This document shows positions 7,627 to 15,937 of a DNA stretch of 37,630 bases, one piece after another. The position numbers and the translations under genes were made by a program. The notes beneath the pieces are model-generated. The model worked only from the letters and a program-made list of their open reading frames with translations. It was not told the DNA's origin and did not search any database. Within the stretch, counting starts at the first letter, position 1. Each line of letters starts with the position of its first letter. Origin of the DNA: DASPWV01 sp046727855 (lineage in GTDB: Bacteria > Acidobacteriota > Vicinamibacteria > Vicinamibacterales > UBA2999); assembly GCA_046727855.1 (NCBI GenBank), contig JBKPDL010000019.1:1-37630 (forward strand), written 5' to 3'.

Positions 7627-10389
7627 TCACCAGAGCAGCTTGGTACCCAACTGCAGCCGGCGTGGCAGGTACAGGCGCGCCGGCAGGCCAAACGTTGTCG
7701 TTGCCGTGCCCAGCTGTGACACGACGGTCTCGTTGTGATTGCTGTTGGTCAGGTTCAGCGCATCGATGAAGATGCCGAGCCTCATTGGCGAGTCCGCCAG
7801 CCGGAACTCTTTGTGAATGCGCAAGTCGACGATGTCGACGTCTTCGACGCGCCGTTCCCCGGTGTTGGACTCCATGTTGATGGTGGGCGCGGACGGGAAC
7901 CCGAGCCCGGCGGGTCGAACCTGCCGCGACCAGAGACGGCCGGTCTGGTGCTGCGCGTTGACCGCCCCCATGATGCCCCACGGGAAGCGGTAGACGAGCT
8001 GTACCTTGGCGACCACTGGCTTGTCGCCAATCAATTTGCCGTCCGTATTGACCCAATCGTTGGGACCCGCCGCAGTTTGCCCGAACTGGGGGGCGCCCGC
8101 GCTGGTCTGGGCGCTGGCGGGCCCGGTGCGCGCACTCGACGCGATGCGGCCCTCGGCTTTGGACAGCACGAGCGACACCACGCCCTGCCAGTTGTTCGAC
8201 ATCCGTTTCGTGAGCATGAACGTCGCGCCGTTGTAGCGCGTGTACAGCCCCCTGCCATCGGGGCCCCGCGGCGTTGTCAGAAGGAAGGCGCGGTCACTGG
8301 CAGGCGAGGCCAGCCGCCAGACCATCACTGTCTGGCCCGTCGCGTCGACGCCCGCGTTGTCGATGTACGGCACCTGCACGTACTGCCCCGCGATGTCTTC
8401 CCACGCCGGATAATCGTCGCCCCGCTTGTGGACGTAGTTCACCTGCAAGCCGAGGTTTCTCATCACCTCATGTTCGACCTGAACGATGAACTGATCGGAG
8501 TACGGCGCCTTCCGATTCGGGTCGACGGAGAGGTTCGTCGGACGCGTCGACGTGAAGTTCGTCCGATTGCCGGCTGGATCGAGCGTGAACGAGAACAACG
8601 TTGTGGTCGACGGGACGATGGCCGCGTAGTCTCGTTCGATCGCGCTGTAATACCGTCCATAATGACCCTTCACGACCGTCTCCCCGAAAAGCCTGTAATT
8701 GACGCCAACGCGCGGCGAGAAAACGCTGTAGTCGTACACGTGATCGTTGGCTTCTGACATCTGTCCCGTCGGGTTTCCAGACGCATCGAGGAACGGGTAC
8801 GAGGGATACCACGCGAGGCTATAGTCGTAGCGCACGCCCAGATTGATGGCTGTCCGGTCGCCAAGGCGGTAGGTGTCGTCGAAATAGGTTCCCCACCACT
8901 TTGCCTCGGTTCCTCGATAGAAGGGCAGCTGTGTGGTGCCGGTCGAAGGTCTGCCAGTCTGGCTGTAGGTCAGAATCGTGTCGTTGTTGCCGGTGAGGTT
9001 CTTAGCGCCATGAGTGTGGTACTGCAAACCGACCTTGATGTCGTGACTGCCCCGAGCGAAGTCGTCGACGTAATGAGAGAGCTTGCCCTGCGCGCCCCAC
9101 CGCCAGCTTCGGTTCTCACCCCAGGAACTGATGGCGCCGGTAATCTGGCTCGTATCCTGATCTTCATAGCGAATGCCGATGATCGGCGAGCCCTCGTCGT
9201 TGGCATCGTCTGAGGCCTGGAGCCAGAAGCCCGAAAACCTTCCCTCGATGAGCGTCTTCGGCGTCAGGACGCCGGTGTACACCACGTTGGGCGTCGGGTT
9301 GTGTCCGTGGCTCATCGACACCGCGCTGGGCGCCGTGAACTGATTCGGAATCCCGGGAATCCAGTAGAAGTCGTCGTGGTATCCATGCAGGATCCGATGA
9401 TTGGCGTTGATGTTGTAGTTGAACTTCCAGAAAACGCGGCGCGCGTCCGACTTCGAGGGATAGGTCGGATCCACGCCGGGCTGTGTGTCGTAGATGCGGT
9501 GATTCTGGAACGAGCCGAAGAACCAGAACTTGTCTTTGAGAAACGGACCCGAAACCTGCACCGTGGTGTCGCGATGATCGGCAAGGTGATACGGCCGTCC
9601 CTGATCGAAATCCGCTGTGGTGTTGCGGGCGGTCAGGTTGTCATGCTGGAAATAGACGTTCACGTCGCCGTGCAGCGTGTTGCTGCCCTGCCGCGTCACG
9701 ATGTTGAAGACGGCGCCCTGCACGTTGCCGTATTCCGCCGACGCGCCAAGCTGCAGCACCTCGACCTCTTCGACCGCATCGGTGTTTGGCCACGGCGTCG
9801 CGCTGATGTCGGTGCCATCTATCTGGTACTGGTTTTCGTTCGTGCTCGACCCGAGCGATGTCGCCGACGTCGTCGATCCCACCTGCGACGTCTGACTGAT
9901 GCCGGGCGCGGACATGATGAGGTCGAAGTACGAGAACCGTCTCAGAGGCGCGTTCGCCACCCATTCCTTGTTGTAGGACGTGCTTACCTGAGCCGTTGTG
10001 ACGTTTACAACAGGCGACTCACCAGTTACCGTGACAGATTCTTGAAGAGAACCGATCGACAACTTCACGTCGAGTTCGACAGTGCTGCCCACGGCGACGG
10101 GAATGCCCTCGCGTTTGAGCGGCGCAAACCCCGGTAGGGTGAACTCGACGTCGTAAGTGCCCGGGGGCAGGACCAGGAATCGGTACACGCCTGCTTCGGA
10201 AGTGACCGCAGTCGGCGCCCCCGCTACACCCGCCCCGCGGAGCGTCACCGTGACGCCAGGCAGGAAGGCGCCGGATTCATCGGTGACCTTGCCGATGATT
10301 TCGCCTGTCGTGCGCTGGGCCAGGACAGGCGCAGACACGAACACGAGAAGGGAGAAACACAATAGCCCGCGAAGAAACCGGTGACGCAT
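7627..10389 (-). CDS. TonB-dependent receptor with N-terminal carboxypeptidase-regulatory domain
   Basis: The 920-aa outer-membrane protein has a signal peptide (FSLLVFVSAPVLA, cut before QRTTGE). A CarboxypepD_reg/CnaB-like domain follows at about residues 28-110 (GKVTDESGAFLPGVTVTL, LPPGTYDVEF). Next comes a plug with the ESVTVTGESPVVN TonB-box-like run and the GNVQGAVFNIVTRQGSN plug motif, and then a long 22-strand-type barrel ending in a terminal Trp. Such Oar-like receptors are abundant in Acidobacteriota and import large or complex substrates using TonB energy. The substrate here cannot be inferred. AGGAGG lies about eight bases before ATG. A small membrane protein gene follows 13 bp downstream. 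Confidence 0.9.
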   Translation of the reverse strand: MRHRFLRGLLCFSLLVFVSAPVLAQRTTGEIIGKVTDESGAFLPGVTVTLRGAGVAGAPTAVTSEAGVYRFLVLPPGTYDVEFTLPGFAPLKREGIPVAVGSTVELDVKLSIGSLQESVTVTGESPVVNVTTAQVSTSYNKEWVANAPLRRFSYFDLIMSAPGISQTSQVGSTTSATSLGSSTNENQYQIDGTDISATPWPNTDAVEEVEVLQLGASAEYGNVQGAVFNIVTRQGSNTLHGDVNVYFQHDNLTARNTTADFDQGRPYHLADHRDTTVQVSGPFLKDKFWFFGSFQNHRIYDTQPGVDPTYPSKSDARRVFWKFNYNINANHRILHGYHDDFYWIPGIPNQFTAPSAVSMSHGHNPTPNVVYTGVLTPKTLIEGRFSGFWLQASDDANDEGSPIIGIRYEDQDTSQITGAISSWGENRSWRWGAQGKLSHYVDDFARGSHDIKVGLQYHTHGAKNLTGNNDTILTYSQTGRPSTGTTQLPFYRGTEAKWWGTYFDDTYRLGDRTAINLGVRYDYSLAWYPSYPFLDASGNPTGQMSEANDHVYDYSVFSPRVGVNYRLFGETVVKGHYGRYYSAIERDYAAIVPSTTTLFSFTLDPAGNRTNFTSTRPTNLSVDPNRKAPYSDQFIVQVEHEVMRNLGLQVNYVHKRGDDYPAWEDIAGQYVQVPYIDNAGVDATGQTVMVWRLASPASDRAFLLTTPRGPDGRGLYTRYNGATFMLTKRMSNNWQGVVSLVLSKAEGRIASSARTGPASAQTSAGAPQFGQTAAGPNDWVNTDGKLIGDKPVVAKVQLVYRFPWGIMGAVNAQHQTGRLWSRQVRPAGLGFPSAPTINMESNTGERRVEDVDIVDLRIHKEFRLADSPMRLGIFIDALNLTNSNHNETVVSQLGTATTTFGLPARLYLPRRLQLGTKLLW

Positions 10390-10440
10390 CGGAGATCCTC
10401 CTGTTCACACGGGGGCCGTTCAGATGGAAGCTGTGGGCGT

Positions 10441-10469
10441 AACCTACGCCGTCCACCATGCGGTGTCAA
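10441..10469 (-). promoter_or_regulatory. Putative sigma-70-type promoter for the TonB receptor
   Basis: On the minus strand TTGACA (10464-10469) and TAGGTT (10441-10446) are separated by 17 bases. Transcription would start near 10433, leaving a leader of about 45 nt before the ATG at 10389. The -35 is perfect and the -10 is weak. Confidence 0.45.
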
Positions 10470-10584
10470 GATTGGATCCCATTATCCGTACACGAATGGC
10501 GCACAAGGATAGAGCGCCGCGGGAAAGCCTCAAGGCGCCGGCCACGCGCGTTCGCCGGGATTCTGGCGACCCGGGAGGCGGCGG

Positions 10585-10817
10585 CTACTCGGCTCGGAGT
10601 GCGCTGGTGGGATCGATCGATGCCGCGCGGCGCGCAGGGAAATAGTCGCAATCACGGCCGCGGCGATCATCACGCCACAGGCGAGGGATAGCAGTAGCGG
10701 ATTGTCTTGGCGAGGTTCGCACACGCGATCAAGAGCACGACGCCGACGGCTCCCCATCAGGACGAGCAGCGCCTTTCGTATATCGCCGACAGGGCGATCC
10801 AGCTCCGGCCGGAGATA
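10585..10817 (-). pseudogene. Degraded FtsX-type orphan permease (ADOP/MacB-like) remnant
   Basis: Minus-strand frames contain two hallmark pieces of acidobacterial duplicated orphan permeases. LRPELDRPVGDIRKALLVLMG joins, after a frame change, to VVLLIACANLA, which is the start of the internal membrane domain. The end of the family follows as PLLLSLACGVMIAAAVIAT and, in yet another frame, FPARRAASIDPTSALRAE before a TAG at 10585. Most of the protein is deleted internally and at the N-terminus, and at least two frameshifts are present. The fragment directly abuts a plus-strand helicase remnant. Confidence 0.65.
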
Positions 10818-10967
10818 GATACACTCCTTTTTCTCCGCCCGACGGAAAGCGCGCTTGTGTTCTTGCAGCATTTGGGACGCGGTCTGCGGCTCGCCGATGG
10901 CAAGGTCTGCGTGACCGTGCTGGATTTCATCGGGGAGGCGAACCGGCGTTTCCGTTTCAACGCAAGA
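10818..10967 (+). pseudogene. Superfamily II helicase C-terminal remnant
   Basis: The plus frame from about 10818 reads DTLLFLRPTESALVFLQHLG then RGLRLADGKVCVTVLDFIGE and ANRRFRF. This is the helicase motif V/VI region of DEAD/DEAH proteins of the kind often fused to PLD nuclease-like domains (TESA-x-VFLQ-x-LGRGLR, then TVLDFIG). Only about 50 codons are recognisable. Upstream it runs straight into permease sequence on the other strand; downstream it dissolves into a short repeat. Confidence 0.65.
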
Positions 10968-11087
10968 AGTTCCGGGGTTCCCAACTTCGGACCCCGGAAC
11001 TATGGAACCTAGACTCCGAACCTCGGAACCCCGGAAGCTCCGGAACGGGAAACTTCCGAAGCCCGGAGCTTCGGAACACCGGAAGGT
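10968..11087. repeat. CGGAA-rich degenerate repeat cluster with hairpins
   Basis: About 120 bp contain at least six CGGAA units plus CCGAA variants in both orientations, for example TTCCGGGGTTCC near 10970 and GGAACCCCGGAA near 11025. A perfect 9-bp hairpin with a 5-nt loop lies at 11054-11076. The cluster starts where the helicase remnant ends and stops two bases before the phosphatase stop codon. Confidence 0.7.
11054..11076 (-). terminator. Hairpin downstream of the phosphatase gene
   Basis: A 9-bp perfect stem with a 5-nt loop lies 14 bp past the stop of the minus-strand phosphatase gene. On that strand it is followed by GTTTCCC, so only a weak U tract is present. Termination is possible but not certain. 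Confidence 0.35.
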
Positions 11088-11089
11088 CG

Positions 11090-11698
11090 TTATTGCTGTG
11101 TCGCGGCCGCGACTGCCGTGGTGGGCACGCGGCTGACGTCGTAGCCGTAAACGTATTTCTTGAATTCCGGATGCAGGAAGTCGGCGCCGAAGTCGTACTT
11201 CTTCATCTCGGCAAACGCCTTATCCGGGGTCCAGCCGTCGTACGACATCCGGTAAGCCGCGGTCATCACGCCGGTGCGATGACGGCCACCCTTGCAGTGC
11301 ACGTAAACCGGCTTGGTCGGATCGCTCACAAGCTTGAAGAACAGCGCGAGTTGCTCTGCGGTGGGCGGACGATGCGTGGACATCGGGATCCGGTGGTACT
11401 CGATGCCTGCTGCCCGCGCCAGGCTTGGTTCGCTGGGGTCGCCGTCGGCTTCCTGCAGATCGATGATGGTTGTCACGCCCAAGGCCGCCAGGTCCGCATA
11501 GTCACGACCGGAAGGCTGCGCGCCGCGGAAGTAGGTTGCAGTGACCTGTCCGAAATTCTCGATGCCAACGTTCGAAACTGCAGTGCTGGTATTCGCGCCC
11601 TGTCCGTCATTGGTCGAGCGAGCTGCGGCGGGGAGGGCCGAAGAAATCGCGATCGCAAACGCGAGCGCAGCACGCAACAGTGCTGTCCTGGAAGCCAT
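11090..11698 (-). CDS. Exported protein tyrosine/dual-specificity phosphatase
   Basis: The 202-aa protein starts at ATG 11698 behind AAAGGA. Residues 1-27 form a signal peptide (ALAFAIAISSALPAAA), so the enzyme acts in the periplasm or outside. The core has the YFRGAQPSGRDYADLAALGV opening typical of this family and the P-loop VHCKGGRHRTG at residues 133-143. Cys135 would be the nucleophile and Arg141 the phosphate-binding residue of the CX5R signature. The likely substrate is a phosphorylated protein or small phosphoester; polyphosphoinositide-like substrates are known for relatives. It is divergent from the lipoprotein gene, with 225 bp between them that hold both promoters. Confidence 0.85.
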   Translation of the reverse strand: MASRTALLRAALAFAIAISSALPAAARSTNDGQGANTSTAVSNVGIENFGQVTATYFRGAQPSGRDYADLAALGVTTIIDLQEADGDPSEPSLARAAGIEYHRIPMSTHRPPTAEQLALFFKLVSDPTKPVYVHCKGGRHRTGVMTAAYRMSYDGWTPDKAFAEMKKYDFGADFLHPEFKKYVYGYDVSRVPTTAVAAATQQ

Positions 11699-11726
11699 TG
11701 GTCTTTCCTTTGTATTAAATGGGGTG

Positions 11727-11743
11727 ACCGCGAAAAACGCGGT
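11727..11743. promoter_or_regulatory. Small hairpin in the phosphatase leader
   Basis: ACCGCG, five A, then CGCGGT form a perfect 6-bp stem with an A5 loop. It lies about 29 bp upstream of the phosphatase ATG on the minus strand. It could be an RNA leader structure or an operator. The remaining intergenic sequence up to 11923 shows no other strong motif. Confidence 0.3.
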
Positions 11744-11923
11744 ATTCCCGAAACAGCAAGTCGGATGCCACCGTTGCCGGTCGTTAGTCGCCCAGTACCG
11801 TCTGAATTGAGGATTTCGACCCGGGGCAGCCTGGCCCCTATTAAAGACGCTCGCTGTGGACGGTTGGCCGTCGTTAACCGAAGGTAAAAAGCAGACGATG
11901 ATAGAGCAGCGCTCGAGATCACG

Positions 11924-13087
11924 ATGGCCTATGTACAGACGCGGTTGGCTGCGACTTTGACGGCCGGGCTTCTGCTGCAGGGCTGTGCGACGACCCCATC
12001 AGGGCCGCCGGCCGATGTACCGCTCCCGCCTGGACCACGAAGCCTGAAGAAACTCACCATCGAGGAACGCCGGCGGCTGCTCGAGCGCGCAATGGTATGG
12101 CAGCAGATAGACACGGCTTCGCTCGATCTGGTGGCGGGCTCGCCCCAACCCCCGGCGCTGCGGATTGAAGCTGACGCCGCATGCACCTTCGTGTTCCCGG
12201 ACAAGCCGCTCAGCGGAAACACACCGAAATTCGATTGCGCGTTGAGCCCTGGCGACGTGGTGAAGGTGAAATACGGGCCTGAAAACGGCGAGGTGTACGC
12301 GGAGGTGGCGGCAACGCGCTTGTTCTGGGCACTTGGATTCCAAACCGACGCAATGTATCCGGCGCGCGTCACGTGTGCCGCGTGTCCGCCCGACCCGTTC
12401 GCCGCGAGCAAACGCGACTGGAAGCGGGGGCGCCCGTCGAACGTAGCGACAGGTGTGTTCGATCCCGCCGCAATCGAGCGCGAAATCCCCGGCGAGGCCA
12501 TCGAGGTGCCCGGCTTCGAGGGGTGGGCCTGGCCGGAGCTGGATATTGTGAGCGAGGCCGCTGGCGGCGCTTCGCGGGCGCAGATCGACGCGCTCAAACT
12601 GCTCGCGGTGTTCGTGCAGCATTCGGACTCCAAGCCAGAGCAGCAGAAGCTGTTTTGCCAGGGTGAGGTGGCCAAGGACGCCGACGGGAATGAAACGTGT
12701 ACCTCTCCCTGGCTGTTTGTGAAGGACCTGGGCACCTCATTTGGCAAGGCGACGCGGCGCAACATCAGCAAGATGCGGCTCGCCGACTGGTCCGAGCCAC
12801 CGGTCTGGAAAAACGGCGAGCCGTGTGTCGGTAATCTCCCGCGATCGTTCACGGGCACTCTCGATAATCCGCGGATCAGCGAAGCCGGCCGCGGGTTTCT
12901 CGCCGATCGTCTGATGCTCTTGAGCGATCGGCAGATTGGCGATCTCTTTCGTGCGTCGCGCGTCGAACTGCGTGAGGAAGTGATGACCGGCGAAGACGGC
13001 CGCCGGCGACCCGTTAGGGTCGACGACTGGGTGCGTGTGTTCAAGGCCAAACGCGACGAGGTTGTGCGAGCGCGATGCTCTGCATGA
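11924..13087 (+). CDS. Conserved-looking lipoprotein of unknown function
   Basis: The 387-aa product has a lipobox, GLLLQGC (Cys about residue 22), so it is probably a lipid-anchored envelope protein. The mature part opens with an ERRRLLERAMVW helix and then DVVKVKYGPENGEVYAEVAATRLFWALGF, a segment I associate with uncharacterised acidobacterial and deltaproteobacterial proteins. Several Cys pairs (CAACPPDPF near residue 147) could bind metal or form disulfides. The middle has LKLLAVFVQHSDSKPEQQ and a later NISKMRLADW. No catalytic family is recognised. It is transcribed alone, divergently from the phosphatase. Confidence 0.75.
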   Translation: MAYVQTRLAATLTAGLLLQGCATTPSGPPADVPLPPGPRSLKKLTIEERRRLLERAMVWQQIDTASLDLVAGSPQPPALRIEADAACTFVFPDKPLSGNTPKFDCALSPGDVVKVKYGPENGEVYAEVAATRLFWALGFQTDAMYPARVTCAACPPDPFAASKRDWKRGRPSNVATGVFDPAAIEREIPGEAIEVPGFEGWAWPELDIVSEAAGGASRAQIDALKLLAVFVQHSDSKPEQQKLFCQGEVAKDADGNETCTSPWLFVKDLGTSFGKATRRNISKMRLADWSEPPVWKNGEPCVGNLPRSFTGTLDNPRISEAGRGFLADRLMLLSDRQIGDLFRASRVELREEVMTGEDGRRRPVRVDDWVRVFKAKRDEVVRARCSA

Positions 13088-13432
13088 ACGAGCCGGCTCG
13101 CAAGGAAAACAGGCGACCCCGCGCTGAAAACTCGATTCTTTTCATCCTCCTGTGGCAGATTCGCCCGCAGGACTTCGACCACTATCACACCTGGCAAGTG
13201 ACAGGACGTCGTGAGTCCCAAGGGAGCCGGTGGCAAATTCAGTTTCGACGTGCCGGTGCCAAGCAAGCAGGGGCTCCCTGCATTCCCGCGTCTGTACGTC
13301 GATCTTCCGGACTATGAACCGCTGACGCTGTCACTTGCCGCAGATGATCAGGACCGAGATGGGCAACGACATCAAGATGCAGCGCAACGACAAGACGCGC
13401 GAGATACGGCTTGGAAAGGAGGTGTCGGACTC
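13088..13432 (+). pseudogene. Degenerate coding remnant, family unknown
   Basis: No intact gene is visible in this stretch, but parts look once-coding. From about 13211 a plus frame reads GAGGKFSFDVPVPSKQG then LPAFPRLYVDLPDYEPLTLS. After a one-base shift near 13340 it continues as LPQMIRTEMGNDIKMQ then RNDKTREIRLGKE, into the end of the aldo/keto reductase gene on the other strand. The parent family is not recognised. Confidence 0.4.
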
Positions 13433-14428
13433 CTACGTTTTTGCTTCGCTGTCGAGCGATGCCATCTGCGCGGGCGCGTAGCGATCGCCTGCTGCGGCCT
13501 CGGCAGGCATCGTGCGCTCGATTTGTTTCAGATCGTCGTCATTCAGGCGCAGCTTCAGCGCGCCGAGCGCCTCGCTCAGACGCTCTCGCCGTCTTGCGCC
13601 GACGAGCGGGACGATGTCGGAGCCGCGCGAAAGCACCCATGCGATCGCAACTTGTGCGACGGTTGCACCTTTCGACTCTGCCACCCGGCGGAGATCCTCG
13701 ACGAGCCGCAGATTGTGTTCGATATTTCCGGCGGCGAATCGAGGGCTGTGGCTTCTGAAGTCGCTGGGCGCCGTTGAACGATCTGTTGTCCAGTGGCCGC
13801 TGATCAGACCGCGGCTGAGGACGCCGTATGCGGTTATGCCGATGCCGAGCTCGCGGCACGTGGGCAGGATCTCGCGCTCTATGCCGCGCGAGATCAATGA
13901 GTACTCGATCTGCACGTCGCTGATCGGATGAACCGACCGTGCCCGGCGTATGGTGGCGGCCCCCGCTTCGGACAGACCGATGTATTTCAGATATCCGGCC
14001 TTGATCATCTCCGCCATCGCGCCGACGGTCTCTTCGATCGGCACTGCCGGATCGACGCGCCCAAGGCGATAGATATCAACCCAATCGGTTCCGAGCCGGC
14101 GCAACGTGTAAGCGAGAAAGTTCTTCATCGCCGCGGGGCGGCCGTCGATCCCGAGCCAGTTCCCCTTGACGTCGCGCAGTGCGCCAAATTTCACGCTGAT
14201 CACCACCTGGTTGCGATTGCGGCTCTTCAACGCCTCGCGGATCAGCAACTCATTGTGACCCATACCGTAGTAGTCGCCCGTATCGAGCAGCGTGATGCCG
14301 GCATCGAATGCGGCATGAATGGTCGCAATGCTTTCGGTTTCGTCCGCCGGACCGTAGAGATCGGACATGCCCATGCAGCCAAGTCCGATATCGAATACCG
14401 ACGGTCCGTTTGTTCCCAGTGCTCGCAT
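13433..14428 (-). CDS. Aldo/keto reductase
   Basis: The 331-aa NADPH-dependent oxidoreductase has a TIM-barrel aldo/keto reductase pattern: GLGCMGMSDLYGPADE at the start, LLDTGDYYGMGHNE with the catalytic Asp and Tyr, and VVISVKFG with the catalytic Lys. The C-terminal SRGSDIVPLVGARR motif is the NADP-binding segment. The usual catalytic His (LHRVDP) is replaced by Gly in YRLGRVDP, a substitution also known in some family branches, so the substrate range may differ. It starts 21 bp after the DinB-like gene on the same strand and is probably cotranscribed. The physiological substrate is unknown. Confidence 0.9.
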   Translation of the reverse strand: MRALGTNGPSVFDIGLGCMGMSDLYGPADETESIATIHAAFDAGITLLDTGDYYGMGHNELLIREALKSRNRNQVVISVKFGALRDVKGNWLGIDGRPAAMKNFLAYTLRRLGTDWVDIYRLGRVDPAVPIEETVGAMAEMIKAGYLKYIGLSEAGAATIRRARSVHPISDVQIEYSLISRGIEREILPTCRELGIGITAYGVLSRGLISGHWTTDRSTAPSDFRSHSPRFAAGNIEHNLRLVEDLRRVAESKGATVAQVAIAWVLSRGSDIVPLVGARRRERLSEALGALKLRLNDDDLKQIERTMPAEAAAGDRYAPAQMASLDSEAKT

Positions 14429-14449
14429 GGTTGTCGCTCAGCGCTCTTC

Positions 14450-14962
14450 TTACTCGCGAGCCGGAGGGCTCGCGTCGCCGTCGAACTCCGATCGGACGCC
14501 GTGCTGATCGCGCCCGACACGCCCAATCGTGATCTTGGCGCGCGCATAACTTTCCGGACGAACAGGCGCACCCGCCATGCCTCGCATCATCGTGAGTTGG
14601 CCGACGTGGGTCAACGCGTCGGCGACAGGACCCTGAAAAATCGTGTCGTGGTGAGCGCTCTGCGATGGCATGTCGGTCAGCGCGGCGTCCAGTGCGGCCA
14701 AAGCGCGAAAGAAACGATCGATTGCCGCACTCCACGACGTCTGCGGCATGGCCTGCCAGCGTGCCTCGCCGCGTGCCATCCGCTCGCCCCACTCCATCAA
14801 ATCGCCGAGGTGCGCGACCAGCGCCAGCGCCGAACGGCTGCGCGACGAAGGGCGGAAGTCCGCGAAGTCCGGCGGCGCATCGCGCAGCGCTTTTTCAGCG
14901 CGATACGCGAGCGTCGCAAGGGTGTGGCGGAGCCACAGCTCCGATGACGTTGATGACGCCAT
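14450..14962 (-). CDS. DinB-like four-helix protein
   Basis: The start chosen is ATG 14962 (MASSTSSELWLRHTLATL), with AAGGA a few bases upstream, giving 170 aa. A longer in-frame extension to 15187 has no support. The sequence is alpha-helical, with LRHTLATLAYRAEKALRD, then ALVAHLGDLMEWGERMARGE and DALTHVGQLTMMRGMAG. The spaced His residues fit the metal site of the DinB/YfiT superfamily, whose members often act as thiol-dependent transferases or have unknown roles. It lies upstream of the aldo/keto reductase gene, and the pair could serve detoxification. Confidence 0.7.
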   Translation of the reverse strand: MASSTSSELWLRHTLATLAYRAEKALRDAPPDFADFRPSSRSRSALALVAHLGDLMEWGERMARGEARWQAMPQTSWSAAIDRFFRALAALDAALTDMPSQSAHHDTIFQGPVADALTHVGQLTMMRGMAGAPVRPESYARAKITIGRVGRDQHGVRSEFDGDASPPARE

Positions 14963-15290
14963 GTGTTCCTTCGTGCGCGGATTGAGCGGGATGGATCGGG
15001 CGCGCACGTTCATGCGGTGCATGCACAACCCGCAATCTCGTCTGCTTGGTTTCGTCAGATTGTACTCGAGGGGCAGGCAGGCCGCATCATGCAGTGGCCG
15101 CGCATGGCAGTCACCTGATCGCCGTCGAGCGATTCGCCGATATCGAACTCCCGAGTTCCTCAGGCGGCACGACTGTCCTCCAGACATTCAAATTCGGGGC
15201 TGCGTGCCGAGGCAAGAGTCGTCAACAATAAGCGTGCAATTGGCGACCTGGTGGTGGCGCGCTGCGAGTACAAGAGTGATCGAGGAAACG
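14963..15290. other. Gene-free stretch upstream of DinB-like gene
   Basis: This 328-bp gap lies between divergent units. It holds a 10-bp palindrome GTGCATGCAC (15017-15026), about 55 bp upstream of the DinB-like ATG, which could be an operator. Between 15110 and 15231 a plus frame is open without a recognisable product. Confidence 0.35.
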
Positions 15291-15599
15291 ATGGTCGGAC
15301 AACAAGCGTTTGGCTGGTGGCTCACCAACGATAGTCTCGGGCTTCACGAAGCCACCGTTCAGGTGGATCACCGCGATACGTTCGCCGAGGTCGCATTGAC
15401 TCGCCTCAACGACATTTCGGAGGGCGATGGGATCTGGGGGCAGATTGGCATCATCCGTGTCGTGAGCGATTCCGGAGTTGAAGACTTCGATCCGGTGCGC
15501 CAGGCAATTTTCCGTCGCGGCGTCACGAGCATCCGGGTCTACATGGTTGTGTTGAACGGCTTTGCGCGGGGACGCTTGATGTTGAATTTCTGGTCTTAG
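15291..15599 (+). CDS. Small protein of unknown function, first of a pair
   Basis: The likely product is 102 aa from ATG 15291, with GAGGA about six bases upstream. The frame is open far upstream, but that part overlaps the DinB-like gene on the other strand and is unlikely to be coding. The protein is soluble-looking and mixed alpha/beta, with GWWLTNDSLGLHEATVQVDH, a Trp/Ile-rich centre (GDGIWGQIGIIRVV) and a basic, hydrophobic C-terminus ending NFWS. I recognise no family. The next gene begins 8 bp after its stop, so the two form a unit. Confidence 0.55.
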   Translation: MVGQQAFGWWLTNDSLGLHEATVQVDHRDTFAEVALTRLNDISEGDGIWGQIGIIRVVSDSGVEDFDPVRQAIFRRGVTSIRVYMVVLNGFARGRLMLNFWS

Positions 15600-15607
15600 A
15601 GGAAGCG

Positions 15608-15937
15608 ATGAACGAATTCGAGTCCACGTTGAAAGGGGACGCACCTACTTCGCAAACCGTCGCCGTGTACGACGTGCGAGACGGCCGCATCGTCTACACG
15701 CACGAATTCATTGGCGACGGCAAAGATCTCTTCGGTCCCGAAGGACGAGCGGAACGCGAGCGGACGGCGCTCGAAGCAGCCGAGCGGCATGGGCAACGCC
15801 CCGATCGGCTCCGCGTATTGCATCTTCCGACCGGGTTCCGTTTCGAGAACAACAAGTTCTATTCGGTCGATCTCAATGCGGGCACGGTGATCGTTTCCGC
15901 CGACGTGTCGCATGGGGAAAGATTTCGCAAGAGTTAG
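15608..15937 (+). CDS. Small protein of unknown function, second of a pair
   Basis: The product is 109 aa, with AGGAAG directly upstream of ATG 15608. It reads as beta-rich: TVAVYDVRDGRIVYTHEFIG, then a charged helix (AERERTALEAAERHG), then LRVLHLPTGFRFENNKFYSV and a final strand TVIVSADVS. There is no signal peptide or membrane segment. The family is not recognised. It follows the 102-aa gene after 8 bp and is followed after about 100 bp by the three-hairpin repeat, whose first hairpin could end the transcript. Confidence 0.6.
   Translation: MNEFESTLKGDAPTSQTVAVYDVRDGRIVYTHEFIGDGKDLFGPEGRAERERTALEAAERHGQRPDRLRVLHLPTGFRFENNKFYSVDLNAGTVIVSADVSHGERFRKS

Noticed and set aside
10968..11087. CGGAA cluster as a CRISPR array
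   Set aside because: Units are short, degenerate and in both orientations, with no uniform repeat and spacer lengths, and no cas genes are present.
11929..13266. Long minus-strand ORF of 445 codons opposite the lipoprotein gene
   Set aside because: It is a shadow frame of a high-GC gene: Ser/Arg-rich, no domain, no ribosome site. The plus-strand gene has a lipobox and plausible protein composition.
14670..15290. Upstream extension of the 102-aa small protein gene
   Set aside because: It is antisense to the DinB-like gene, and a good ribosome site precedes ATG 15291.
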